From NCBI GenBank assembly GCA_934447715.1, contig CAKSER010000002.1:1-64000 (forward strand): a stretch of 64,000 bases of DNA. The letters run 5' to 3'. Both the position numbers and the translations under genes were made by a program. Positions 24,108 to 33,402 of this stretch are shown here, one piece after another. This DNA is from an uncultured Eubacteriales bacterium (GTDB taxonomy: Bacteria; Bacillota; Clostridia; Oscillospirales; CAG-272). Under the pieces are notes generated by a model. The model was given only the letters and a program-made list of their open reading frames with translations, was not told the origin of the DNA and did not search any database. The first letter of the stretch is position 1. Each line of letters opens with the position of its first letter.

Positions 24108-24803
24108 ATGTCAGTTAATATAATATATCAATCCGCCCGACATTGCAAGAGAAACAGACAAAATATGCAAAGGAAAATGAAAAGAAAAAGGAAAACTGTC
24201 GGAATATTCCGTCTGATTGCTGTCTGCTCGGTCATATTCATGATCCCGATCGCAGCCCTCCCCAAAAGAACGATAAACGCAGCCGGGCTGTTTTCCCCTA
24301 CTCCGAACTGCCCCACGGTAATTACACAGGCAGATGCCTTAAAAAGCAGTGCGCCGGTAAAAATCCCGAGCGATCTCGAATTCAGTATATACGATGTTCC
24401 GCTTTGCGCAGAGCAGCAGCACAAGGTCGTCGATATAGCAAAAAAATACAGCGTCGATCCTGTTCTGCTATTCGGGATCATGTATGCAGAGTCGGGATAT
24501 AACCGGAATGCGCAGTCGAAGGGGGGCAGAGATATCGGAATCATGCAGATAAATAAAAACAATTTTCTCATGCTCCGTAAAGCGCTCGGGATAACAGATC
24601 TAAGAGACTTTGAGCAGAACGTCACCTGCGGCGCGTACCTGATCTCACTTTACATGAAAAGGTTTGACAGTACAGATGAAATTCTGATGTGCTATCACTA
24701 CGGCGAAGCAGGCGCCGGGCGCATGTGGAAGCAGGGGCTTGAAACCGACAGCTACTGCGAAAAGGTAAATGCGGAAATGAAAAGAATAGCCGCATCAAAA
24801 TAG
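24108..24803 (+). CDS. Membrane-anchored lytic transglycosylase
   Basis: Cleaves peptidoglycan glycan strands. 231 residues: basic N-terminus, one hydrophobic segment at about 35-53 (signal anchor), a linker, then an SLT domain starting near 105. The catalytic Glu is in YAESGYNRNAQSKGG, followed by DIGIMQIN, AYLISLYM and YHYGEAGAG. The start is supported by AAAGGGG nine to ten bases upstream. Divergent from galK with which it shares a spacer. Confidence 0.9.
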   Translation: MSVNIIYQSARHCKRNRQNMQRKMKRKRKTVGIFRLIAVCSVIFMIPIAALPKRTINAAGLFSPTPNCPTVITQADALKSSAPVKIPSDLEFSIYDVPLCAEQQHKVVDIAKKYSVDPVLLFGIMYAESGYNRNAQSKGGRDIGIMQINKNNFLMLRKALGITDLRDFEQNVTCGAYLISLYMKRFDSTDEILMCYHYGEAGAGRMWKQGLETDSYCEKVNAEMKRIAASK

Positions 24804-24941
24804 CCGGAATAGCCCAAAACAACTCGCAATAAAAACCCATATCCAAATCAAAAATAAATCAAAGCAAAAGCAAAAAACAGGACACCGCCGATTCTAAAAT
24901 ACCGCTTGACACCCTCAACAGTGACAACTCACAATAAAAAC

Positions 24942-24992
24942 AAAAAGCCTCCGATATCGCAGCATAATATGCCGCGCAAAAGAGGCTTTTTT
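24942..24992 (+). terminator. Terminator, likely bidirectional
   Basis: AAAAAGCCTC (24942-24951) pairs with GAGGCTTTTT (24982-24991) across a 30-base loop. It separates the plus-strand transglycosylase from the minus-strand envelope cassette ending at 25042. Confidence 0.7.
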
Positions 24993-25041
24993 CATTGATT
25001 TATGATTTTATGATTTTATGAGCTTTCAGAAGCTTTAAAGC

Positions 25042-27021
25042 TTAGAAGCCGAGGCCGATTATCTTCCATTCGCCGTCCGAGTATGCATACCAAAGCTTCA
25101 TATCCGTTACCGTATCGGTTACGTTCTGAACCGTCGAGGTGTATGTAGTGTAAATATACGCCGTAAAGTCCACCTTGCAGGAGAAGCAGTTTGCACCGAG
25201 CTTTCTGTAGTCATAGCTCTTTATCTCTCTTGACTTTATAAAGAATTCCTTGTTCTGACCGAAACTGAACTTGGTCGAAAGCAGCTTTTCATATGCGGGA
25301 GAATCCGAAAGGAGATACTCTGCCGCCGCATCAAAGGTCTGATCCACAACCTTATATCCGCCGGAGGTGTATCTTATGTACGCATCGACAAATTCCTCCA
25401 CAAGAGCCGAATGTTCATCCTTCAGCGCACTGTCAACAGGAGGGAGGAAGTATATATCCGCTTTGTCGGATTCGGTTCCGCTTACCGGCAGGTACTCGTT
25501 TCCGTCGGAATCAAGCACAGTAAGCTCAGGCTCTCCGTAAAGGCCGGAAACTATGTAAAGCTTCGGCTTTACCATGTCGGCTATGTATGCACCGAGCCTT
25601 TGCATGTCTGGATAAAAGTCATCCTTTCCGACAGAATTTAACATTCCCTCATCAGCCTCACTGCCTCCGATAAGAATCCTGCATCCGTCGGGAATCGCAA
25701 CAGTAACATCGTGAAGCATCGACTCAGAATAGCCGTAAACATATTCCCCGTCCTTTTCGCTTTTTGCAGAAAGCCTTTCGCCGTTTTCAAGAGCGACAAC
25801 AACCTCCGGATAGGAAATCAGCCCACCAACCTCATATTTTACAAGATATGCCTTGTCATAGGGCAAAGCCTTGTCATATCTGATTTCGGAATCGGTAATC
25901 TGCTCGCTTTTAAGCTGCACGCCGCCGACAGACACGATTGCGCCGGAAGGAGCGGTAATGCTTATAGTATGTTTGCTTCCGCTCGGGATAAGGCAGACGT
26001 AGTTTCCGTCCTCCTTTGTCGTCACGAGCATATCCTCGTTTTTGTCAAACGCCTTGATATCCGGATTTCTGTAAAAGCCGTCGAATTTATAGACAAGCAG
26101 CTGCGGAATATCTGCCGAATCCTTTTCGTATTCCGAAACATCCTCGTACTTTTCTTTTCCGACAGGCTCTTCTCCCTCTGCCTTTGTGCCGTTGATATAT
26201 AAAACAGCACCCTCCGGAATCTTGACCGTAACCGACATGGGCTCAAGCTCGCTTACATCGGCAAGCAGCTCTGTGGATTTGATATTCCACCTCTGAAGAC
26301 CGAATGCCTCGACCTTACCCTTTTCAAGGGTCAGCTTCGCCACGGCTTTTTCTCCGCAGTAAATGATATATACCGGGTTCTGCGTTGTAAATTCCTTTGA
26401 GTATTTCTTAAAACTGAATTCGTCGTAAAACGACGGCTTCAGCATTTCGTTGTAAACCGAGTCAAACGATTCGTATTTGCTGAGCGAATTTTCCTTGCAG
26501 GTCTGCTTAATCAGCTCGCAAAGATAGCTGTCAAAGCCTGCAACAATCTGCTCCGCACTTCTTTCCGGCTGGGAATTTTCATATGCCTCAACATATTCCC
26601 ACCAGATTCCGGATCCGATAAGAACAACCCCGATCATGATCAAAAAATATATAGCCAGCCCTTTAAAAAAGCGCGACTTTTTTGCTTTTCTTTCGGAATT
26701 GTCGGGATAACCCAAATCGCCCGAGCCGTTCGCCTTGTCTGTGTCCGCCTTGCCTTCGCCTGAATTGCAAGCGCCCGTTTTACTTTCCGCTTTTGCAAAG
26801 TCCGCTCCATCATCTGCATCATCCGACGGTTTTGCGTCGATTGCCGGGCTTTTAACGCCGGCAGCAGCTGCGTCTTTAGTTAACGCTTCCGAATCAATCT
26901 GCACCCCCGAATCCTTAAAAGAATCCGGCAGAGCAGACGGATTTTTTAAATCCGCATGATCCGCAGCGCCCACAGCACCCTCAGCCCCAAGAGCCTTATC
27001 CTTTGTAGTTGTGTTATCCAT
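25042..27021 (-). CDS. Membrane-anchored repeat protein, paralogue A
   Basis: 659 residues, function unknown. A long low-complexity cytosolic N-terminus (about 1-115, rich in Asp, Ala, Lys, Ser) precedes one membrane segment (about 117-140, GLAIYFLIMIGVVLIGSG). The extracellular part contains three tandem units of the pattern P-x-G-x6-G followed by Y-x3-G-x3-P-x-(V/L): IPEGAVLYINGT, APSGAIVSVGGV, IPDGCRILIGGS. A C-terminal NTF2-like region follows (FVDAYIRYTSGG). It is clearly homologous to 28241-29929. Each copy follows a phosphodiester glycosidase gene, so an envelope polymer role is likely. Confidence 0.75.
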   Translation of the reverse strand: MDNTTTKDKALGAEGAVGAADHADLKNPSALPDSFKDSGVQIDSEALTKDAAAAGVKSPAIDAKPSDDADDGADFAKAESKTGACNSGEGKADTDKANGSGDLGYPDNSERKAKKSRFFKGLAIYFLIMIGVVLIGSGIWWEYVEAYENSQPERSAEQIVAGFDSYLCELIKQTCKENSLSKYESFDSVYNEMLKPSFYDEFSFKKYSKEFTTQNPVYIIYCGEKAVAKLTLEKGKVEAFGLQRWNIKSTELLADVSELEPMSVTVKIPEGAVLYINGTKAEGEEPVGKEKYEDVSEYEKDSADIPQLLVYKFDGFYRNPDIKAFDKNEDMLVTTKEDGNYVCLIPSGSKHTISITAPSGAIVSVGGVQLKSEQITDSEIRYDKALPYDKAYLVKYEVGGLISYPEVVVALENGERLSAKSEKDGEYVYGYSESMLHDVTVAIPDGCRILIGGSEADEGMLNSVGKDDFYPDMQRLGAYIADMVKPKLYIVSGLYGEPELTVLDSDGNEYLPVSGTESDKADIYFLPPVDSALKDEHSALVEEFVDAYIRYTSGGYKVVDQTFDAAAEYLLSDSPAYEKLLSTKFSFGQNKEFFIKSREIKSYDYRKLGANCFSCKVDFTAYIYTTYTSTVQNVTDTVTDMKLWYAYSDGEWKIIGLGF

Positions 27022-27040
27022 TACAATCAGCCCTCAAAAG

Positions 27041-28096
27041 TCATTTTACGAGAATTGCGGTCGGAAGTATTCTTTCTCCGTATGCATAGGCATTCGTCGT
27101 CAGCTCTCCGCCGTTGTAAACCATAAGAGACGAATAGCCCCCGTCAAGGTTTGTGGCATTTACCGCGCCGTAGGTCATAAAAATCTCAATAAGATCGTCA
27201 AAGGTCGCGCCGAAGCTGCTTAGGCTTCTTCCTTCTATAACAAGCAAAAGAATCGAGCCGTCCGCCCTCTGGGCAATTGCGGTTCTCGGGTTTCTGCTTA
27301 TTCCGAGAGCATAGTCGGAATTGACCGGCTCGCCGTTGATAACAAGCGCAGGACCGAAACTTACCGCGTCGACAATGCCTGCAGCAAGAGCTTCCTTTCC
27401 CGTCATCGAACCGACATACAGCACTCCGTCCTTGTCAAAACCGGTAATGCTGTATTTCGTATCTTCCTCTCCCCACATAATCTTGGAATCCTTAATGACA
27501 ATGCCCATCGGGACACCGCCCTTGCCGACTCCGCCGGGATCCAGAAAGCCTCCGGCATTGACTCCGCCGATGGCATCATATTTTTCGATCATCTGTCTTA
27601 AGGAAAGACCGATTCGATCCTCTCCGTATGCATCCGGGACTCCGACAAAAACCCTTTTCGGGTCATTTACGATCATCAGCATGCCCTTATATGTGTCGGT
27701 ATGAATCTCAATAGTTTCAATCCCCTCGGTCGGGTCCTTTACCGGGCTTACGCCGGTCTTGTCTTCGTCATTTGAATCCTTGGTGTCGACCTTTATCATC
27801 GAGGGATTGGTGATCTCTCCGCTCTTGATCTCGCCGCTTGCCGCGTTTTCCTTGATTGCAAGAATCTCATCGACTTCCTCCTTTGAAAGGAAGATGTTCG
27901 AAAGAAAGCCTGCAAGGCTTGTTTCGTTTACCGAAAGCACAAACAGCTCTCTTGCCGTTTTCGACGGTCCCTTTGCGACTATAAGCATTGCCATATACAG
28001 CGCAAAAACAATAATAATCAGATTGGCAAGCAAAACCGCCCCGATCCTTCCGATCACCGAAAGGGTTTTTTTAAAATAATTCCTTTTTTGTTCCAT
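27041..28096 (-). CDS. Phosphodiester glycosidase (NAGPA) domain protein, copy 1
   Basis: About 351 residues with an N-terminal membrane anchor (IGAVLLANLIIIVFALY) and an extracellular NAGPA domain: YKGMLMIVNDP, GGVNAGGF, SFGPALVINGE, NPRTAIAQRADG, NLDGGYSSLMVY. The family removes or hydrolyses sugar phosphodiesters such as GlcNAc-1-phosphate capping groups on glycopolymers. The expected SFGPALxxNG and NxDGGxS motifs are intact, although the usual GGGSS is GGYSS here. The start at 28096 is chosen to match the paralogue (MEQ...). It lies 20 bases before the repeat membrane protein. Confidence 0.85.
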   Translation of the reverse strand: MEQKRNYFKKTLSVIGRIGAVLLANLIIIVFALYMAMLIVAKGPSKTARELFVLSVNETSLAGFLSNIFLSKEEVDEILAIKENAASGEIKSGEITNPSMIKVDTKDSNDEDKTGVSPVKDPTEGIETIEIHTDTYKGMLMIVNDPKRVFVGVPDAYGEDRIGLSLRQMIEKYDAIGGVNAGGFLDPGGVGKGGVPMGIVIKDSKIMWGEEDTKYSITGFDKDGVLYVGSMTGKEALAAGIVDAVSFGPALVINGEPVNSDYALGISRNPRTAIAQRADGSILLLVIEGRSLSSFGATFDDLIEIFMTYGAVNATNLDGGYSSLMVYNGGELTTNAYAYGERILPTAILVK

Positions 28097-28240
28097 AGCC
28101 CTAAACATTATTACCCACCGTCATAATTCAGACGGTGTTTTTTTATATAAAAGTATCTTGACTTTCCGAAAAACCATCGGGAAATTCCGCTTTACAGCCT
28201 ATAGGAACTGAGCCTATAGAAATCAGAAAGCTTATACGAG

Positions 28241-29929
28241 TTATATATTGATCTTTGCAAGAAGCCATGCTCCGCCATAGCGAACAAAATAAAGCTTCAT
28301 GGTACCCGAATCCTCGATATTTCTCCATCTGGAAAGAATAACATCATATTTTGCGGTGCAGGAGAAGCAGCTGTCTCCCCAACTCTGATAATCCGAGGTT
28401 GTGATTGTCTGGCTTACAACCTTGAACTGGAAGTTCTGCGAGAAGCTGTATATCGTATTGTGCATCTCGGTATACGCCTGAGAATTTGCAAGGAGGCATG
28501 CGTTTACCTTTGCAAAGTTTGCCATTGTGTTTGTACCTCCGTTTGCGGTGTAGTTGATATATGCCGAAACGAATTTTTCTACGACGCTGTCATATTTTTC
28601 GGAAAGCGTCTGGTCATACGGAGGAGTATATACAAATTCGTCCGGATTGCTTGTTTTATACTGAACAAGCTCAACGCCGTTCTTTGCCGTCACCTCAACG
28701 GTCGGAGTTTCATAAAGGCCGGAGATTACATATTCTGTCGGATGAATCTCTCCCTTGATAAAGCCGGATATCTCGCTTAACTGCGGATACTCCGGAGCGG
28801 TTTCCGAGGAGGAAAGCCACTCATCTGTAAGCAGAATTCCGTTTACCTTTATCTCTGTTTCGATTGCCGACGGGACCTTTATAGATACAGTGTGAAGCTT
28901 ATCTTTAGGAAGAGTAAAGATATATGTGTCCTCACCGACGGTTGTCATCTCAAGATCGTCCCCGAGCGTGGATATAACAGAAACATACGGCTCGGAAAGA
29001 AGTCCCTTGACAGTATATTCGGTCATTCTGAATGCGGCATTGAAGCCCTCTGCATTCTCATACATAATATCCGAATTTGTAATCTGATCCTCGCCGACGC
29101 GTGAATTGCCAACCGTAACAATCGCATCCGACGGAGCGGTTATCTTCACGGTATGCGACATTTCCTCGGGGCATACAACATCACATTCGGTGTCGGTATA
29201 AACCGAGGCATATTCAACACTGTCCTGATCAAGCGCCCTTACAAACGGCACCGTGAGAAAGCCGTCGAGCTTGTATACATCGACCATCGGCGCAACAGAC
29301 GGATCAGACTCGAACTTTGCATTTTCCGCAAGCTTGCTCGACACTACAAGAGAGGGATCAAGCCCTTTCCCGTTTATTGTAACCGTCATGCCCTGCGGCA
29401 CGCGGAGCGTAAATTCAAATGTGTGAACGTCGCTTAAATCGATAAGAAGCTCCGCACTTTCCACAGTCCACTGGTGAAGTCCGAATCTCGATTCCTGCTC
29501 CGACGGAGCAAGTGTGATCTTTGCGACCTCTCTGTCGTTTGAAAGAACCGTATAGACCGGCTTTTCCGCCGTATACTCCTTTGCAAGCTTTCTAAAGGAA
29601 TACTCGCTTCCGATAGCCGGTATAAGAACCTTCTTTATCGCTCTGTCAAGCGACTCGTATTCGCTGACCTTTCCGGCAAACTCATCCGAAAGAAGCTGCT
29701 TTAAAATCCCGGTGTCAAAGCCGCTGACGACTTTCTGCATCATGTTGTCGGGTCTTGTTTTTTCATACTCGGATGTATAATCGTAAAACATTCTCAGTCC
29801 GACTATACCGCAAAGGAGCATTACCGCAAGATATGCGCCGAATATCTTCCAAAAGCGCTTCTTGTTTACCGGCTGCTTCTCCTTCTTTGCGGTTTTTACG
29901 ATGTTGTCCGTTTTTATATCCATATCCAT
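28241..29929 (-). CDS. Membrane-anchored repeat protein, paralogue B
   Basis: 562 residues, function unknown. Short basic N-terminus, one membrane segment (FGAYLAVMLLCGIVGL), then YEKTRPDNMMQKVVSGFD, the counterpart of YENSQPERSAEQIVAGFD in paralogue A. Three tandem units are visible (VPQGMTVTINGK, APSDAIVTVGNS, VPSAIETEIKVNG), each ending in a G-x3-P-x-V strand, and a C-terminal region FVSAYINYTANGG. The ATG at 29929 is preferred to upstream in-frame codons that overlap the preceding gene. Confidence 0.75.
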   Translation of the reverse strand: MDMDIKTDNIVKTAKKEKQPVNKKRFWKIFGAYLAVMLLCGIVGLRMFYDYTSEYEKTRPDNMMQKVVSGFDTGILKQLLSDEFAGKVSEYESLDRAIKKVLIPAIGSEYSFRKLAKEYTAEKPVYTVLSNDREVAKITLAPSEQESRFGLHQWTVESAELLIDLSDVHTFEFTLRVPQGMTVTINGKGLDPSLVVSSKLAENAKFESDPSVAPMVDVYKLDGFLTVPFVRALDQDSVEYASVYTDTECDVVCPEEMSHTVKITAPSDAIVTVGNSRVGEDQITNSDIMYENAEGFNAAFRMTEYTVKGLLSEPYVSVISTLGDDLEMTTVGEDTYIFTLPKDKLHTVSIKVPSAIETEIKVNGILLTDEWLSSSETAPEYPQLSEISGFIKGEIHPTEYVISGLYETPTVEVTAKNGVELVQYKTSNPDEFVYTPPYDQTLSEKYDSVVEKFVSAYINYTANGGTNTMANFAKVNACLLANSQAYTEMHNTIYSFSQNFQFKVVSQTITTSDYQSWGDSCFSCTAKYDVILSRWRNIEDSGTMKLYFVRYGGAWLLAKINI

Positions 29930-29963
29930 ATATAATCTGTAATCCTTCTGCGATTTGGTTATA

Positions 29964-31034
29964 TTATTTAAGAACAAGGAACGAAGATGCCAAAACTCTC
30001 TCGCCGTAAATATATGCCGATGTGTTAAGAGAACCGTTTTCGTATATCATAAGCGATGATCCTCCGCCGTCAAGGTTGGAGGCATTTACCGCATCAAACG
30101 ACATCATTATCTCAACAAGGTCGTCAAAGGTTGCACCAAGACTTCCGAGCTGCCTTCCCTCGACTACAAGCATCAGAACCGCTCCGTCCGCCCTCTGACC
30201 GATGGCTGTTCTCGGGTTGTAGCCGCCGCTGAGATTTCCTGTACTGTTGCAGGGAACACCGTTAATAATAAGCGCAGGGCCGAAGCTGCACGCCTCGACA
30301 ACGCCGGCGGAAAGTGCGTCTGCCGCCGTCATTTTCCCGACATGAAGAATGTGGTTCGAATCAAATCCGATAAGGCTCACATTGCTTCCGGGAGAGCCCC
30401 ATTTGATCTTTCCGTCCTTAATGATAACACCGGTAGGCTTTCCACCCTTTCCGGTTCCGTTTATATCCTCAAAGCCGCCTGCATTTATGCCGGCAATGGC
30501 ATCATATTTTTCCATCATCGCGCGCAGCTTAAGACCTACGCAGTTGTCGCCGTACGCATCCGGGATTCCGAGAGTAACCCTTGAAGGATCGGATACTATC
30601 ATCATCGTACCGCGATAGGTGGATCCCTTTACCTCTACAATCTCGACACCGGATTTGTCCTTGTCGCCTGTTTTTGGCGTTTCAGGCTGATTCGGATCCG
30701 TGTCGTCGTTCTTTGTATCCTTATCGGTGTTGATCTTGATCAGATCGGTATTCGTTTTACCGTAATCATCCTCCGAGTCGGCAGCCTTTTCCTTTTTTGC
30801 AAGAATCTCGTCGATCTCATCCTTCGACAGACACATATTTGCAAGAAAACCGCCTGCACTAGTCTCTTTTACGGTCATAACGAACAGCTCCTTTAATGTA
30901 CCCGACGGACCGTGAGTTATAACAAGCATCGTTCCGTAAAGCAGTCCTGCGATAAGCAGCAGATTGAGAAGCAAAACTATCCCTATTCTGCTAAGGACAT
31001 ATCCGACCTTTTTCTTTTTAGAGTTTTGTTCCAT
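29964..31034 (-). CDS. Phosphodiester glycosidase (NAGPA) domain protein, copy 2
   Basis: 356 residues, N-terminal membrane anchor (IGIVLLLNLLLIAGLLYG), an Asp/Lys-rich linker, then an extracellular NAGPA domain: YRGTMMIVSDP, AGINAGGF, SFGPALIINGV, NPRTAIGQRADG, NLDGGGSSLMIY (canonical GGGSS). First gene of the duplicated cassette with its own promoter; CGGAG precedes the ATG. Probably acts on a secreted or wall-linked glycopolymer; substrate unknown. Confidence 0.87.
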   Translation of the reverse strand: MEQNSKKKKVGYVLSRIGIVLLLNLLLIAGLLYGTMLVITHGPSGTLKELFVMTVKETSAGGFLANMCLSKDEIDEILAKKEKAADSEDDYGKTNTDLIKINTDKDTKNDDTDPNQPETPKTGDKDKSGVEIVEVKGSTYRGTMMIVSDPSRVTLGIPDAYGDNCVGLKLRAMMEKYDAIAGINAGGFEDINGTGKGGKPTGVIIKDGKIKWGSPGSNVSLIGFDSNHILHVGKMTAADALSAGVVEACSFGPALIINGVPCNSTGNLSGGYNPRTAIGQRADGAVLMLVVEGRQLGSLGATFDDLVEIMMSFDAVNASNLDGGGSSLMIYENGSLNTSAYIYGERVLASSFLVLK

Positions 31035-31074
31035 TTTTTTCTCCGTTTCAAGATATTTCTCGGTGATTCAGTTT

Positions 31075-31103
31075 ATCATAACACTTTTTTCGTTCGATTG
31101 CAA
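31075..31103 (-). promoter_or_regulatory. Promoter of the envelope cassette
   Basis: Minus-strand TTGCAA (31103-31098), 17-base spacer, TATGAT (31080-31075). The leader is about 35 bases. Confidence 0.68.
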
Positions 31104-31220
31104 TAGACAAGATTGATAATATTGCTTTCCGGATCAAAAATACAAAAGCAGGTATTTTTTTTAAAAAAACACAAATACTTTTAAAAAGAGAATAAAAAAG
31201 AAAAAGGAAAGTGATTTTTT

Positions 31221-31664
31221 ATGTCAAAGAAAACAGAATACGCAAAATATGCCGATAAACGGGCTGTAAAATCGAATCTGCTGAGCGACTGTGTCAAGGC
31301 ATTTGCCGTCGGCGGACTGATCTGCTCGCTGGCTCAGGGATTTTTTATTTTTTACACCGCAATCGGAATCGATGAGTATACGGTAAAGATACTGACACCT
31401 GTAACACTTGTTTTTATAACCGCGGTGCTGACCGGCATCGGCGTGTTCAATGAAATTGCAAAATTTGCAGGCGCCGGAACGCTTGTTCCGATAACCGGAT
31501 TTGCAAATTCGGTCGTTTCTCCTGCGATCGATAATAAAAACGAAGGTCAGGTGCTCGGACTCGGAGCCAAAATATTCATTATATCAGGTCCCGTAATCCT
31601 GTTCGGAAGCGCGGCATCGGTTCTTTACGGAATAGTTTATTATATTTGTCAGATAGTGGGGTGA
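31221..31664 (+). CDS. spoVAC: Stage V sporulation protein AC
   Basis: 147-residue integral membrane protein with about four hydrophobic segments; part of the spore inner-membrane channel that takes up dipicolinic acid during sporulation and releases it in germination. KAFAVGGLICSLAQG and FAGAGTLVPITGFANSV are typical. AAGGAAAGTG precedes the ATG. A forespore sigma-G promoter is expected, but none matches well. Confidence 0.94.
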   Translation: MSKKTEYAKYADKRAVKSNLLSDCVKAFAVGGLICSLAQGFFIFYTAIGIDEYTVKILTPVTLVFITAVLTGIGVFNEIAKFAGAGTLVPITGFANSVVSPAIDNKNEGQVLGLGAKIFIISGPVILFGSAASVLYGIVYYICQIVG

Positions 31665-31668
31665 GAAC

Positions 31669-32673
31669 ATGAACTCAAAGATATTAAGACCCAAATTTGC
31701 ACCGTCGATTATCGCCTCCGCATCTGTTGTCGGAAAAAAGGAGCATGACGGCCCGCTCGGAAGCCTTTTTGATTACCACGACGAAACAGATAAATTCGGA
31801 AGCAAAACCTGGGAGCAGTCGGAGGCTGCAATGCAGCAGCTGTCGCTGAATTTTGCGCTTTCCAAGGCAAAGCTCTCGCCAAGCGATCTTGATGCACTGT
31901 TTGCCGGAGACCTGATAAATCAGTGTACAAGCGCCGCATACGGGCTGCTCAGCTTCGATGTCCCGTATTTCGGGCTGTACGGCGCATGCTCGACGGTTGC
32001 GGAAGGCTTGATTTTAGCAACGCTTGCGCTTAATTCCGGATGCCTTGACCGTGTCGCAGTCACAACCTCGTCTCATAACTGCTCGGCTGAAAGACAGTTT
32101 CGGTTTCCGATCGAATACGGAGGCCAGAGAACTCCGACCTCGCAATGGACGGTCACAGGCTCCGCATCGTTTATTCTCGGAGACGGCGACGGAGCGTATA
32201 TAACAGAGGTGCTGCCGGGAAGAAGCGTGGATAACGGAATAACCGACGCAAATAACATGGGCGCGGCAATGGCTCCGGCTGTCGTCGATACACTGACAAG
32301 ATATTTCAAAATGACAAGCATGAAGCCGTCCGACTTTGACGGGATATTCACGGGAGACCTCGGATATGAGGGACATTCTATCGTCGCCGATCTGATGAAG
32401 CAGAACGGAATCGACCTCGGTAGCGGCTTTAACGATTGCGGACTTTTAATTTATGACAGAGAAAAACAGGATGTGCATGCAGGAGCCTCCGGCTGCGGAT
32501 GCTCTGCCACGGTTCTTTCGGCATATCTGCTTCCGAAGCTGCAAAAGGGAGAAATGACCGACATTCTGTTTATGGCAACAGGAGCGCTCATGAGCCCGAT
32601 GCTTGTCATGCAGGGGCAGAGCATACCGGGAATTGCTCATCTTGTAAGAATAACAAAGGAAAGGTGTTTTTAA
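31669..32673 (+). CDS. spoVAD: Stage V sporulation protein AD
   Basis: 334 residues with a thiolase-like fold; the dipicolinate-binding peripheral component of the SpoVA channel. Recognisable stretches are GKKEHDGPLG, AGDLINQCT, GLYGACSTVAEGL and TSSHNCSAERQFR. It starts four bases after the spoVAC stop, with GGGGTGAG as ribosome site, and ends seven bases before spoVAEb. Confidence 0.95.
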   Translation: MNSKILRPKFAPSIIASASVVGKKEHDGPLGSLFDYHDETDKFGSKTWEQSEAAMQQLSLNFALSKAKLSPSDLDALFAGDLINQCTSAAYGLLSFDVPYFGLYGACSTVAEGLILATLALNSGCLDRVAVTTSSHNCSAERQFRFPIEYGGQRTPTSQWTVTGSASFILGDGDGAYITEVLPGRSVDNGITDANNMGAAMAPAVVDTLTRYFKMTSMKPSDFDGIFTGDLGYEGHSIVADLMKQNGIDLGSGFNDCGLLIYDREKQDVHAGASGCGCSATVLSAYLLPKLQKGEMTDILFMATGALMSPMLVMQGQSIPGIAHLVRITKERCF

Positions 32674-32679
32674 TTATAA

Positions 32680-33048
32680 ATGGATATTATAATCGACCTG
32701 TTAAAAGCTTTTGTCATCGGAGGACTTTTCTGCGTCATAGCACAGATACTGATAGATAAGACAAAGCTTACACCGGCAAGAATTCTTGTAGGCTATGTGG
32801 TTATAGGAGTACTTCTCGGCGCTGTCGGAGTCTATCAGCCGATTGTCGATTTTGCCGGATGCGGAGCAACAACCCCTCTTACCGGTTTTGGCTATAACCT
32901 TGCACTCGGCGTAAAAAAGGCGATAGAGGAGCACGGTGCAATCGGAATACTCACCGGAGGTATAACCGGCGCTGCCGGAGGAATCACCGCCGCACTTGTT
33001 TTCGGATATATCACCGCTCTGTTCTGTAACGCAAAGCCAAAAAAGTAA
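32680..33048 (+). CDS. spoVAE: Stage V sporulation protein AEb
   Basis: 122-residue membrane protein of the SpoVAC/AEb family (KAFVIGGLFCVIAQIL, DFAGCGATTPLTGFG). Together with SpoVAC and SpoVAD it forms the minimal dipicolinate channel found in Clostridia, which often lack the spoVAA, AB and AF genes. Translationally close to spoVAD (AAAGGAAAGGTG upstream). Confidence 0.93.
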   Translation: MDIIIDLLKAFVIGGLFCVIAQILIDKTKLTPARILVGYVVIGVLLGAVGVYQPIVDFAGCGATTPLTGFGYNLALGVKKAIEEHGAIGILTGGITGAAGGITAALVFGYITALFCNAKPKK

Positions 33049-33210
33049 AAAAACAAGGTAAAAACCGCAACCCCACCGACTCATGGGAGCTTAGGAGAGG
33101 TTTAAACCGCCTGTAAAGCCGCCTATAGATACCGGCACGCTTTTAAAGAATTCAGATGCAGCATTCAAAAAAGCATAGCGGTTTCCCTTTTGAATATTGC
33201 TGAAAAATAT

Positions 33211-33267
33211 AAAAAGCGGACACATCCCGTTTGCTCCAAAGGCATTTCGGAAGGTTGTCCGTTTTTA
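33211..33267 (+). terminator. Terminator of the spoVA operon
   Basis: AAAAAGCGGACA pairs with TGTCCGTTTTT across a long loop (33211-33222 and 33256-33266), ending in T. About 160 bases of gene-free sequence separate it from spoVAEb. Confidence 0.6.
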
Positions 33268-33272
33268 TCTGC

Positions 33273-33305
33273 AAAAAAGGTGCCGTGCAGTTCTGCGCGG
33301 CACCT
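33273..33305 (-). terminator. Terminator of pgk-tpiA
   Basis: Stem AGGTGCCG-GCAG (from 33278) pairs with CTGC-CGGCACCT (to 33305) around a two-base loop with one mismatch, followed on the minus strand by six T (A at 33273-33278). Confidence 0.82.
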
Positions 33306-33402
33306 AAATACTGCTTTAAATTGTCCGAAAAGGCTTTTTGACCCCGGTTCTTTAAAGAGATACTTCTTTCAAAGAGATTCTTTTAAAGAAAGATACCCCC
33401 GA

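Larger units (their letters stand above)
25042..31034 (-). repeat. Tandem duplication of a two-gene envelope cassette
   Basis: The order glycosidase - repeat membrane protein occurs twice in direct orientation: 31034-28241 and 28096-25042. Both protein pairs are related along their length but diverged, and the second membrane protein has gained a longer N-terminus. A single good promoter (31075-31103) precedes all four genes. Confidence 0.8.
33049..33402. other. Intergenic region between spoVAEb and tpiA
   Basis: No gene seen. It contains two terminators facing each other (separate entries) and, at about 33349-33395, three near-repeats of TTCTTTNAAAGA next to the tpiA stop. The first 160 bases hold only short inverted pieces such as GGTTTAAACC (33099-33108). 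Confidence 0.5.

Noticed and set aside
31104..31220. A sigma-G promoter for spoVAC
   Set aside because: GGTATT followed 15 bases later by CAAATACT is the nearest, but it matches the forespore consensus poorly.
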